From Chloroflexia bacterium (GTDB taxonomy: Bacteria; Chloroflexota; Chloroflexia; Thermomicrobiales; UBA6265): a stretch of DNA of 9,631 bases. This document shows positions 1-6,950 of this stretch, one piece after another (position 1 is the first letter of the stretch; the number at the start of each line of letters is the position of its first letter). The DNA lies in assembly GCA_013696265.1 (NCBI GenBank), contig JACCYX010000028.1:1-9631 (forward strand), given 5' to 3'. A program made the translations under genes and the position numbers. The notes beneath the pieces were generated by a model. That model saw nothing but the letters and a program-made list of their open reading frames with translations. It did not search any database and had not been told where the DNA came from.

Positions 1-15
1 TTGCTCGAAATGACG
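1..15. repeat. Partial copy of a dispersed palindromic repeat
   Basis: Bases 3-15 (GCTCGAAATGACG) match the reverse complement of 8807-8819 at 12 of 13 positions. The 8807-8834 copy is longer and contains an inverted repeat, so the window seems to begin inside the same kind of short intergenic repeat, in the opposite orientation. The rest of 16-82 shows nothing recognisable. The match is short, so chance is not excluded. Confidence 0.35.
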
Positions 16-82
16 ATCAGGGAGTGGGTAACGAGCGATGGAGACACTGTTAAGATCGACGGCGACTCAAATCAGCTCGCGT

Positions 83-634
83 TTACCCTTTGAGATGCGT
101 GGCGAGATCGGCGAGGCGCGCTTTCCACATCTCGCGGAAGGCGTCGGCGGCGGCTTTCGAAGGCAGCTTGTCGAGCTGGAGCGCCACCGAGGATTTCTCC
201 GGTCCCTTGTCCGTGAACCAGAGGGCGAGGATGCCGCCATCCGCGAGGTCGAACCGCGCCGACCGCCCCGCCTGGGCCGTCCGCATCGTCAGCGTTCCTG
301 GTTCCAGCCACCGGTCCCGTTCGGACTCGTCCGTCCAGGCGGCGCAGAGGCGCTCCACCGGAACAGCGAACGTCTTGCTTGCGCTACCTTCGAACTGACC
401 GTCTCGCCGCTGGCCATGTTCCCGCAAGCCCTTGATCCGCTCGTAGCCGACCGTGACGCCTTGCGCCCACCAGCCATCGACGCCGAGGTCGGCGACGTAC
501 CAGGCGATCTCCTTGTGCGGTTTTTCCGCCGCGCCCCAGGCATCGAGAATCTCGACCCACTCGGCCCAGGTCTTGCCGGAGCCGTTCTTGATGGCCTCGT
601 CGCTCAGGTCAGGCTTGGTGGTGGTCGTGGTCAT
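83..634 (-). CDS. DUF4287-like / SRPBCC domain protein
   Basis: A 183-residue soluble protein with no signal peptide or membrane segment. Residues about 9-73 form a helical, Trp-rich module (GKTWAEWVEILDAWG, HKEIAWYV, VDGWWAQGVTVGYER) of the DUF4287-like type. Residues about 85-183 resemble an SRPBCC/AHSA1-like (START-fold) domain, with a Trp-rich strand near ERDRWLEPGTL, a FTDKG strand and a long C-terminal helix. Such domains bind hydrophobic ligands or act as small regulators or co-chaperones; no substrate can be inferred. The start at 634 is chosen because GAGGT lies about 12 bases upstream; an in-frame ATG at 655 would add seven residues (MTRGRYD) and place that GAGGT inside the gene. 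It lies 89 bases downstream of the 724-1656 gene on the same strand, so co-transcription is possible but not shown. Gene call is firm; domain naming is by recognition. Confidence 0.82.
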   Translation of the reverse strand: MTTTTTKPDLSDEAIKNGSGKTWAEWVEILDAWGAAEKPHKEIAWYVADLGVDGWWAQGVTVGYERIKGLREHGQRRDGQFEGSASKTFAVPVERLCAAWTDESERDRWLEPGTLTMRTAQAGRSARFDLADGGILALWFTDKGPEKSSVALQLDKLPSKAAADAFREMWKARLADLATHLKG

Positions 635-691
635 ATCATACCGACCTCGTGTCATTTCTCAACGAAACTGGTAGTGGTCGAGTTTATCTCG

Positions 692-706
692 GCCCTGGAG
701 CAGGGC
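692..706 (-). terminator. Short hairpin between two minus-strand genes
   Basis: GCCCTG (692-697) and CAGGGC (701-706) pair perfectly around a 3-base loop, 18 bases past the stop of the 724-1656 gene. There is no T-run after it on the minus strand (CGAGATAAAC follows), so it is a weak terminator or processing-site candidate only. Confidence 0.22.
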
Positions 707-723
707 AGAGACAGCCTCCGCGT

Positions 724-1656
724 CTACGCCGGGTCGTCTCGGTAGGCGCCTTCGATCGTGCGCCGCACTTTCGGCAGTTCCGCCACGATCGCTTCGAGCC
801 CGGACCGCATCTGGGCGAGCTGGTCGGCGCCCGGATTCGCGATCCGGACGTTGGGGTAGACCGACCCGGTCAGGCCCTGCCGCAGGGTGGCGATGAACGC
901 CGCGATCTCGTCGCCGGTCGTCCCGTCGAGCAGCAACCGGTTCTCGTTGAAGACGTTGCCGAGCCCGTAGGCACGGTCGCCGACATCGCCCCAGTTCTTC
1001 CAAACCAGCGCCTCGGCCGGCAACTCACGCGGGATCGTGAGCGGTTCCCCCGGCAGCAACATCGGGTTGACGACGGCGGCGAGGGCCGCTTCGACGCGGG
1101 CGAGGCACCCGTAGAGTTCCGCGAGCGCCTCGCCCCGGCGTTCGCCGTAGGAACCGGCCCGCTCCCGGATCGATGACATGGAGGACTGAAGCCGCTCGAT
1201 CTCCAGCCGGTGCTGCTCGCGGACACCGGCGATTTCCTCGGCCACCTGGGCCGACAGGCGCGGCGATTCGTCCGAACCAGCCTCGATCCGGGTCAGCCGA
1301 GCGTCGAACTCGCGGGAGCGCCCAACCGCCTGCCGCAGTTCGTGCTGAAACTCTTCCCGGAGTTCGCGCAGCGCCTCGTCGTCCAACGCCAGCGCCAGGT
1401 TCCGGGGAGCGATCTGTCGTGGCGAAAGGGCAGGGGCAACCGCCGCGCCAGCCTCGGGGAGGGGTGCCGTATCCTGCCCTGGCGCCGCTCGCTGGGCAAT
1501 GGACTGGCGGATCTTTTGCGACCCGGTCAGCCAGAGTTGCGGCGCCTTGTTCCCCGCTTCCCTCATATAGAGGTAACCAGCGTACCCAAACACCCCGATC
1601 AGCACGACCAGCACCACGATCAGCCAGATCCATTCCATGCCGCAATCCGCCTTCAT
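724..1656 (-). CDS. Membrane-anchored coiled-coil protein of unknown function
   Basis: 310 residues. A hydrophobic segment at about residues 9-30 (WIWLIVVLVVLIGVFGYAGY) is a single N-terminal transmembrane anchor; the following MREAGNK suggests the rest is cytoplasmic, although orientation is an inference. Residues 38-88 are Ala/Pro-rich linker. Residues about 91-196 are heptad-rich and strongly charged (for example REEFQHELRQAVGRS and EIERLQSSMSSIRE), consistent with a coiled coil. The C-terminal 110 residues look globular, with VWKNWGDVGDRAYGLGNVFN and NENRLLLDG as the most distinctive stretches. No enzyme motif is visible and I do not recognise the family. The layout (anchor, linker, coiled coil, small domain) resembles cell-envelope or division scaffolds and RmuC-like proteins, but no RmuC nuclease-like core is seen. 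An alternative in-frame ATG at 1638 (MEWIWL) would also keep the anchor. Divergently transcribed from the dehydrogenase gene at 1840. Confidence 0.8.
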   Translation of the reverse strand: MKADCGMEWIWLIVVLVVLIGVFGYAGYLYMREAGNKAPQLWLTGSQKIRQSIAQRAAPGQDTAPLPEAGAAVAPALSPRQIAPRNLALALDDEALRELREEFQHELRQAVGRSREFDARLTRIEAGSDESPRLSAQVAEEIAGVREQHRLEIERLQSSMSSIRERAGSYGERRGEALAELYGCLARVEAALAAVVNPMLLPGEPLTIPRELPAEALVWKNWGDVGDRAYGLGNVFNENRLLLDGTTGDEIAAFIATLRQGLTGSVYPNVRIANPGADQLAQMRSGLEAIVAELPKVRRTIEGAYRDDPA

Positions 1657-1839
1657 TCATACCCATGCCGGGCCGCGTTACCCTGTTCTCCGTCTATCTT
1701 AGCGAGTTTCCCCGGTCACCGGCATCCCGTCCCACCCCGGTCCGCCCGTAGCCGAACCGCCGGTGCTACACTCGATACCCGATCAGGCATGGAGGCGCCT
1801 CGCCGCCTCACCGCTTCCCGAACCAAGGAGCTTCGGCCA
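1657..1839. promoter_or_regulatory. Divergent intergenic region with weak promoter candidates
   Basis: This 183-base region separates two divergent genes, so promoters in both directions are expected. On plus, TGCTACACT at 1764-1772 is an extended -10-like element (TGnTACACT) that would give a leader of about 60 bases before 1840; no convincing -35 is seen. On minus, TAAGAT (complement of 1696-1701) is a possible -10, about 40 bases before the 1656 start. Both are weak matches. Confidence 0.28.
1825..1830 (+). promoter_or_regulatory. Shine-Dalgarno sequence fixing the dehydrogenase start
   Basis: AAGGAG sits 9 bases before the ATG at 1840. The reading frame is open far upstream (back to 1210, overlapping the opposite gene), with another in-frame ATG at 1789, but only 1840 has a strong ribosome binding site at proper spacing. 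Confidence 0.8.
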
Positions 1840-4800
1840 ATGCACTCCGTTCGCCGATCCGCAACCGCCAGTGGCGCCCCACCGGCCGCCCCGACCGCGC
1901 CACCTCCCCTCCCCGGTCCCGTCTCCGCCGAACAGCGCGCCCGCAAGGCCGCCTTCGAAACGGCCAGCGTGCTCGAGGCCGAACTCTCGGCCCGGATCGA
2001 GGGAGAGGTGCGGTTCGACGATGTCAGCCGCATGCTCTACGCCACTGATGCGTCGAACTACGAAATCGAACCGATCGGGGTCGTCGTTCCCCGCTCGTCC
2101 GACGACGTGATCGCGGCGATCGAGATCGCCGCCAGCCACGGGGTGCCGATCCTGCCGCGCGGCGGGGGCTCGTCGCTGGCCGGGCAGACGGTTGGCGCGG
2201 CGCTCGTGATCGACATGTCGAAGTACCTCAACCGGGTGCTCGCCTTCCATCCGGAACGGCGCTCGGTAACGGTCGAACCCGGCATCAACCTGGACATGCT
2301 CAATCGGCAGGTGAAGGCCCACGGCTTGATGTTCGGACCCGATCCATCCTCGTCGAACCGGGCCACGATCGGCGGCGTGATCGGCAACAACTCGGCCGGC
2401 GCCCACTCGGTGCTCTACGGCATGACCGCCGACCACGTCTCGAACGTCCGCGTCCAGCTGGCGGGCGGCGGGCGGATCGACCTCGGGCCCGGCACGGTCG
2501 AGGAGTTCACGAAACGGGCCGGCACCGACGACCCCTATGGCCGGCTGCTGAAGAAGCTGCTCGCCTTCCGCGAGGAGCGCCGCGACGTGATTGCCGCCGG
2601 TTTCCCGCCGCACTGGCGGCGTGCCACCGGCTACTCGCTGGACCAGTTCCTGAAACCGGACGACGAGTTCAACCCGGCCCGCCTGATCGCATCGTCCGAA
2701 GGCACGCTGGCGACGGTGCTGCAGGCCACGCTCGGCCTCGTCGACATCCCGCCCCGGACCGGGCTGGTCCTGTTGCAATTCGACGACCTGATCGAGGCGA
2801 TGGACGCGACCTCGATCATCCTCGAAACCGAGCCCTCGGCGATCGAGCTGATGGACCGGATGCTGATCAACCTCACACGCCAGCAACCGCTCTACTCGAC
2901 CCAGATCGCGTTCATCGAAGGCGATCCGGCCGGCATCCTCGCCGTCGAGTATTACGGACGGGACGAGGACGATGTCCGGCGCAAGTGCGACCACCTGACG
3001 GCGCACCTGCGGCAACGGAACGTCCGGCTCGGCACGGATCCCCAGGTGCTGCTCGATCCGAAGCGGCAGGCCAACGTCTGGTCGGTGCGCAAGGCGGGCC
3101 TCGGCCTGTTGATGAGCGTGCGCGGCGACGCCAAGCCGATCCCCGTGATCGAGGATGTCTCGGTGCCGGTCGAGCACCTGCCGGCCTTCGTGGCCGCCGT
3201 CCAGGAGATGGTGGCGAAATACGACACGACCGCCGCCTACTACGCCCACGCCTCGGCTGGCTGCCTCCACATCCGGCCCCTGATCAACCTGAAGGAGATC
3301 GCCGGGGTCGAGGCGATGGAGGAGATGGCCCACGCCGCCGCCGAACTCGCCCACCGCTTTGGGGGTGTGATGAGCGGTGAGCACGGCGACGGCCTCCAGC
3401 GCTCGGAACTGAACGAGGTGATCTTCGGCACGGACCTCTACGCCGCGATGCGGGAGTTCAAGGGCATCTTCGACCCTCAGGGCCTGATGAACCCCGGCAA
3501 GGTCGTCGACGCGCCATCGATGACTGAGAACCTGCGCTATGGGCCGAAGTACCGGCCCATGGAGATCAAGACCAAGCTCGATTTCTCGGCCGAGGGTGGC
3601 TTCATCGGGGCCGTCGAGATGTGCAACGGCGCTGCCGTCTGCCGCAAACTCCAGGCGGGGACGATGTGCCCCTCCTACATGGCGACAAAGGACGAGAACG
3701 ACACGACCCGGGGCCGGGCCAACGCCCTGCGCAACGCGCTGGCCGGGGAGATCCTGAAGCCTTCCGACTTCGCCAACAAGAAGACCTACGAGACGCTCGA
3801 CCTCTGCCTCTCCTGCAAGGCGTGCAAGACCGAGTGTCCTTCCAGCGTCGACATGGCCAAGATCAAGACCGAGTTCCTGGCCCATTATTACGACAAGCAC
3901 GGAACGCCGCTGCGCGCCCGGCTGATGGGTCACATCCACACCGTCTCGAAGATCGCGGCCCCGGTCGCCCCGCTGGCGAACCTTGCCCTGCGCACCCCGC
4001 TCGGCAAGCCGGGGATGGCCCTGATGGGTGTTCACCGCGAACGCAAGCTTTCGCCATTCGTGCGCAACACCTTCGTCCATCGCTGGCATCGCTACCGGAA
4101 GCACACGCCGGTCCCGAACGTCACGCGCGGCAAGATCGTCTACTTCCACGACACCTTTGCGACCTACAACTACCCACGGATTGGCCTCGCGGCGGTCAAG
4201 CTGCTGGAGGCGGCGGGCTACGAGGTGATCGTCGAGGAGCGGCGCGCCTGCTGCGGGCGGCCGATGCTTTCCAAGGGCCTGATCGACGCCGCCCGCAAGT
4301 CGGCGCGGCGCAACGTGAGCGTGCTCGCGCCCTACGCGAAGCGGGGCATCCCGATCATCGGCACCGAACCGAGCTGCATCCTGACCCTGCGCGACGAGTA
4401 CAAGGACCTGCTGCCGCACGACCCGGATGTCGCGGCACTGGGCGAGAACTCGTTCATGATCGACGAGTTCCTGGCGAAGCTGGAAGGGACCGGCGACCTC
4501 GGCATCACCTGGAAGGACAGTACCGGGCCGGAGGTTTTCTTCCACGGCCATTGCCACCAGAAGGCGCTCATCGGCGTGGGTCCCTCGATGGCGATCCTCG
4601 GCGCCGCCGGTTGCCGCCCGACCGAGAGCGGGGCCGGCTGCTGCGGCATGGCCGGCTCGTTCGGCTACGAGGCCGAGCACTACGAGGTCTCGCAAAAGAT
4701 CGGGGAGGAGCGCCTCTTCCCGGCGATCGAGGAAACCTCGATGGACGTCCAGCTCAGCGTGGCCGGGGTTTCCTGCCGGCAGCAGATCGAGCACTTCACC

Positions 4801-4914
4801 GGGCGCTCGACCCGGCACATCGCCGAAGTCCTGGCCTCGCGGATCCATCCCAATCACCGGTGGTCACCGAAACGCGCCGCCGCGGAGGCTGACACGGCCA
4901 GAGCCGCCGACTGA
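1840..4914 (+). CDS. Fused FAD-oxidase / Fe-S / CCG dehydrogenase (YdiJ / D-2-hydroxyacid dehydrogenase type)
   Basis: 1024 residues, close to the length of E. coli YdiJ (about 1018). After a Pro/Ala-rich start (1-30), residues about 78-215 are a PCMH-type FAD-binding domain (PRGGGSSLAGQ at 106-116, ATIGGVIGNNSAGAH near 176-190). Residues about 260-555 are a FAD-oxidase C-terminal domain ending in NPGKV. HASAGCLH (H470, H477) and GEHGDG (E514) match in spacing the metal-binding His/His/Glu set known from D-2-hydroxyglutarate dehydrogenases. Two 4Fe-4S sites follow: C595-x5-C601-x8-C610-P and C656-x2-C659-x2-C662-x3-C666-P. Two cysteine-rich CCG domains complete it (ACCGRP at C804/C805, HCHQK at C905, GCCGMAG at C934/C935). 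The family oxidises D-2-hydroxyacids (lactate, glycolate or 2-hydroxyglutarate) and passes electrons through flavin and iron-sulfur centres to a membrane or soluble acceptor. The exact substrate cannot be read from sequence. It combines in one chain what GlcD and GlcF do separately. All expected motifs are intact; no operon partner is adjacent. Confidence 0.93.
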   Translation: MHSVRRSATASGAPPAAPTAPPPLPGPVSAEQRARKAAFETASVLEAELSARIEGEVRFDDVSRMLYATDASNYEIEPIGVVVPRSSDDVIAAIEIAASHGVPILPRGGGSSLAGQTVGAALVIDMSKYLNRVLAFHPERRSVTVEPGINLDMLNRQVKAHGLMFGPDPSSSNRATIGGVIGNNSAGAHSVLYGMTADHVSNVRVQLAGGGRIDLGPGTVEEFTKRAGTDDPYGRLLKKLLAFREERRDVIAAGFPPHWRRATGYSLDQFLKPDDEFNPARLIASSEGTLATVLQATLGLVDIPPRTGLVLLQFDDLIEAMDATSIILETEPSAIELMDRMLINLTRQQPLYSTQIAFIEGDPAGILAVEYYGRDEDDVRRKCDHLTAHLRQRNVRLGTDPQVLLDPKRQANVWSVRKAGLGLLMSVRGDAKPIPVIEDVSVPVEHLPAFVAAVQEMVAKYDTTAAYYAHASAGCLHIRPLINLKEIAGVEAMEEMAHAAAELAHRFGGVMSGEHGDGLQRSELNEVIFGTDLYAAMREFKGIFDPQGLMNPGKVVDAPSMTENLRYGPKYRPMEIKTKLDFSAEGGFIGAVEMCNGAAVCRKLQAGTMCPSYMATKDENDTTRGRANALRNALAGEILKPSDFANKKTYETLDLCLSCKACKTECPSSVDMAKIKTEFLAHYYDKHGTPLRARLMGHIHTVSKIAAPVAPLANLALRTPLGKPGMALMGVHRERKLSPFVRNTFVHRWHRYRKHTPVPNVTRGKIVYFHDTFATYNYPRIGLAAVKLLEAAGYEVIVEERRACCGRPMLSKGLIDAARKSARRNVSVLAPYAKRGIPIIGTEPSCILTLRDEYKDLLPHDPDVAALGENSFMIDEFLAKLEGTGDLGITWKDSTGPEVFFHGHCHQKALIGVGPSMAILGAAGCRPTESGAGCCGMAGSFGYEAEHYEVSQKIGEERLFPAIEETSMDVQLSVAGVSCRQQIEHFTGRSTRHIAEVLASRIHPNHRWSPKRAAAEADTARAAD

Positions 4915-4924
4915 TACGCTCCAA

Positions 4925-4950
4925 GGGCAGGGCCGCCTACGGCGATGCCC
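4925..4950 (+). terminator. GC-rich hairpin just after the dehydrogenase stop
   Basis: GGGCA (4925-4929) pairs with TGCCC (4946-4950), enclosing CGCC (4934-4937) and GGCG (4941-4944) around a 3-base loop, starting 10 bases after the stop codon. No T-run follows, so it could be a factor-dependent or weak terminator. Alternatively it may be the first hairpin of the structured element to its right: CCTACGGCGA (4936-4945) can instead pair with TTGTCGTAGG (4961-4970) over ten pairs, two of them G-T. Confidence 0.3.
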
Positions 4951-4965
4951 GTGGCCGCCGTTGTC

Positions 4966-5201
4966 GTAGGGGAGGGCTAACGGGCCATAAAGGAATTCTC
5001 CGCAACGAGTTCCTGGCCCGTGGGCGCCTGTCCAGAGCGCAGCGTGGGACCCTCCCGTGATGCCCGGTCCACCCGAACCCGATGTAGCAACGGGACTCGC
5101 GAACGGCCAACGGACTGGCCGTTGCAAACGCGGCGGGAGGGCATACGCGAGCAAGATACCGTCGCGTCGAACGGCCTCGCGGCTCGCTAGCCCTCCTCTA
5201 C
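4966..5201. other. Densely folded intergenic element; candidate structured RNA or small repeat element
   Basis: This 236-base stretch is bounded by a 14-base inverted repeat (GTAGGGGAGGGCTA at 4966-4979 with TAGCCCTCCTCTAC at 5188-5201, one G-T pair). Inside lie further helices that can coexist with it. One is ACGGGCCA/TGGCCCGT (4980-4987 with 5014-5021), extended by GGAA/TTCC (4992-4995 with 5010-5013). Others are CCCTCCCG/CGGGAGGG (5050-5057 with 5134-5141), the perfect 8-bp AACGGCCA/TGGCCGTT hairpin (5102-5123) and GCGAGC/GCTCGC (5147-5152 with 5182-5187). The second and last helices abut the outer one exactly, as in a multi-way junction. There is no believable protein gene here: the minus-strand reading frame across it is low complexity. 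It ends 13 bases before the acyltransferase start at 5215. It could be a leader RNA, an independent RNA on either strand, or a MITE/REP-like DNA element; no target-site duplication is seen. No known riboswitch core was recognised. Confidence 0.38.
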
Positions 5202-5214
5202 ACGACTGGTTTCC

Positions 5215-6222
5215 ATGCAATCATCCATGAACCAACCAGCATACATCTCCATCCTGAGATCGAACGAGGCGACCGCCGCCTGGCTGGACCACCTCGACGG
5301 CACCGGTTCGCCCGCCGTGCCAATGATTTTGCCGGATGGCGCGGCGCTCCTCGCCGCGCTCCATGACCTGGATATCCCCGAGGACGACATCGAAACCCTC
5401 GTCCGGCTGCGCTCTCACGTCGTCAACGATCCCGATCTCAACTGGCTTGGCGAGCGGTGCGTGCAATCTCTGCTGCTTCACATGGATACCGTCAGTTGGC
5501 CTCCAGCGTTCCCGAAGCTGCCAGAAACGTTCGGCGAGATCGGCCGATACTTCTACGCCTTCGTCTACGTCGCGATGCTGCCCCACATGTGCGCCCTGCA
5601 CCGGCGACGCGGCATCCCGGAAGACATCACCTTGGCGACGCTCGCCGATGTCGGGCGTCATTTCCTCATCCACCGGGACCAGCATGGCCCCCACGGCATG
5701 TCCGGCGCGGATTGGCTGATGCTCCACGCCCGGGGGATGATCTTCCAGATCGGCCGGTTGCAATTCGAACGCGGCCGCCTCGGCACCAGCACGAGCCGGG
5801 GCATCCAGATGGGCGGATTCCCATGTGAGAAGGGGGATCCCGTGATTTCCGTCCACATTCCGGGCCATATGGGGCCGATGTCGCCCGAAGCCTGCGACAA
5901 CTCGTTCGACGCGGCCCGGCCCTTCTTCCGCAGACACTTCCCTGAGGAGTCGCCTGCCCTCGCCCTCTGCCACTCGTGGCTGCTGGACGACCAGCTTGGA
6001 GAGTACCTGCCGGAAACCTCCAACATCCTCCGCTTCCAGCAACGCTTCCGGACAGCCTATCGCCCGGAGCCCAACAACCGCCCCACGCTGGAGTTCGTCT
6101 TCCGCACACCGGACCGGCCGCTCGACGAGCTGCCCCAGCGGACCACGCTCGAACGCGCCGTCGTCCGCCACCTCCGCGATGGCAAGCAGTGGCACGGTGG
6201 GGTAGGCTGGATGGTGTGGTGA
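5215..6222 (+). CDS. Acyltransferase with NAT_N and GNAT-like C-terminal domains
   Basis: 335 residues, cytoplasmic, no signal peptide. The N-terminal part to about residue 165 is the helical N-acyltransferase N-terminal (NAT_N) type, with the characteristic LPETFGEIGRYFYAFVYVAM at 102-121 and a LADVGRHFLIHR stretch. The C-terminal part (about 170-330) is a GNAT-like domain, with QIGRLQFERGRLG, HIPGHMGPMSPEACDNSF (214-231), CHSWLLDDQLGEYLP (252-266) and LPQRTTLERAVVRHL (306-320), all typical of this acyltransferase-domain family. By family it is expected to move an acyl group from acyl-CoA to an unidentified acceptor. The start is uncertain: ATG 5215 and in-frame ATG 5227 (MNQP) both lack a Shine-Dalgarno sequence, unlike the neighbours. 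The upstream 300 bases are highly structured and may matter for its expression. A stem overlaps its stop codon, and the next gene begins 44 bases later on the same strand. Confidence 0.88.
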   Translation: MQSSMNQPAYISILRSNEATAAWLDHLDGTGSPAVPMILPDGAALLAALHDLDIPEDDIETLVRLRSHVVNDPDLNWLGERCVQSLLLHMDTVSWPPAFPKLPETFGEIGRYFYAFVYVAMLPHMCALHRRRGIPEDITLATLADVGRHFLIHRDQHGPHGMSGADWLMLHARGMIFQIGRLQFERGRLGTSTSRGIQMGGFPCEKGDPVISVHIPGHMGPMSPEACDNSFDAARPFFRRHFPEESPALALCHSWLLDDQLGEYLPETSNILRFQQRFRTAYRPEPNNRPTLEFVFRTPDRPLDELPQRTTLERAVVRHLRDGKQWHGGVGWMVW

Positions 6223-6237
6223 CGACCACCTCACCAT
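6211..6237 (+). terminator. Hairpin spanning the acyltransferase stop codon
   Basis: ATGGTG-TGGT (6211-6220) pairs with ACCA (6225-6228) and CACCAT (6232-6237), ten pairs with a GACG loop and a 3-base bulge. The TGA stop (6220-6222) is inside it. No T-run follows, so termination is uncertain. Confidence 0.25.
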
Positions 6238-6252
6238 CTGCCCGATCCGATC

Positions 6253-6260
6253 GGAAGGGA
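6253..6260 (+). promoter_or_regulatory. Shine-Dalgarno sequence for the secreted protein
   Basis: GGAAGGGA lies 6 bases before ATG 6267. The open frame extends back to 5976 inside the acyltransferase gene; this site and the signal peptide that follows fix the true start at 6267. Confidence 0.75.
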
Positions 6261-6266
6261 CCATCC

Positions 6267-6950
6267 ATGAGCGTGTTACGTCGGCTGACCATCCTCACGA
6301 TCGCGATCTTCGTCCTGCTGCCCGCGTTGCCGGCCGCCGCGCAGACCCCAACCGCCGGTGAAATCCCCCCGATCGACACCTTCGCGGGAATCGAGGCCGC
6401 CGTCGACCGCACCTGGGGTCTCGACATCGCGGCCATGATGGCCTCCACGCCCGATCTCCAACCGGAGGATGTCGAAGGGGGCGTCACCGTGCTGAGCGCG
6501 ATGGTCGTCCGGTTCGACACCGACGCCAACGCCCGGACCGGCTATGACACGTTCCAGGCCGGGCTTGGCGCCCAGTTGCTCGCCATGGCCCAGGGCGGCA
6601 CGCCGACCGTGGCCGACGAGCCGGTCAGCGATCTCGGCGACGTGGCCTCGGCCGCCACGCTCATGACCACGACACCCGACCAGGAAACGCACCTGCGCTT
6701 CATCCTCGTCCAGGAAGGGCGGTATCTCTTCGTCGTCTACACGCTCGCGACCACGAGCGAGGAAGCGGCGATCGCCGACAACCTGGCCCAATACCTGGTG
6801 GATGAGGGCGAGGAAGAGGGTGACGAAGCGATCCACGTCGCCGAAGGCGGTTCGACCGGGGGCCTGTGGGGATTCATGCCGCCCAACGGTCACGACGTGC
6901 TCGGCGGCCTGGTGCCGGTTTCCGACGAACTGCTCTACGCGGCGCCGTAG
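6267..6950 (+). CDS. Secreted protein of unknown function
   Basis: 227 residues with a classic signal peptide: RR near the start (residues 5-6), hydrophobic core ILTIAIFVLLPAL, and an AAA-QT signal peptidase I site (cleavage after A25). No lipobox cysteine; in fact no cysteine is seen in the protein. The mature part looks like a small alpha/beta domain. Likely strands are VTVLSAMVVRFDT (73-85) and LRFILVQEGRYLFVVYTLAT (143-162). Helical segments include ARTGYDTFQAGLGAQLLAMA and EEAAIADNLAQYLVDE. A strongly acidic run (DEGEEEGDE, 179-187) precedes a Gly-rich tail. I do not recognise the family; the pattern resembles small exported sensor-like or substrate-binding folds, but this is only a resemblance. 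Same strand as the acyltransferase (44 bases downstream) and the triphosphatase (57 bases upstream of it), so co-transcription is possible. Confidence 0.85.
   Translation: MSVLRRLTILTIAIFVLLPALPAAAQTPTAGEIPPIDTFAGIEAAVDRTWGLDIAAMMASTPDLQPEDVEGGVTVLSAMVVRFDTDANARTGYDTFQAGLGAQLLAMAQGGTPTVADEPVSDLGDVASAATLMTTTPDQETHLRFILVQEGRYLFVVYTLATTSEEAAIADNLAQYLVDEGEEEGDEAIHVAEGGSTGGLWGFMPPNGHDVLGGLVPVSDELLYAAP

Noticed and set aside
1..93. An open plus-strand frame from base 1 to a stop at 91-93, possibly the tail of an upstream gene
   Set aside because: Its first bases are the dispersed-repeat remnant and no family motif is seen; too short to call.
1210..1839. N-terminal extension of the dehydrogenase frame
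   Set aside because: It overlaps the divergent membrane protein gene, is Arg/Pro-rich noise, and a strong Shine-Dalgarno sequence marks 1840.
1783..4857. A 1024-residue open frame on minus, opposite the dehydrogenase
   Set aside because: It mirrors the GC-biased third positions of the real gene, has low-complexity composition (Arg/Val/His/Asp-rich) and no motif.
5041..5057. T-box riboswitch: AGCGTGGGACC resembles the T-box sequence
   Set aside because: The match is partial, no specifier stem I features are evident, and the downstream gene is not an aminoacyl-tRNA synthetase or amino acid gene.
4864..5220. A 118-residue minus-strand open frame across the intergenic element
   Set aside because: Low complexity, overlaps the end of the dehydrogenase gene, and is explained by the inverted repeats; no domain seen.
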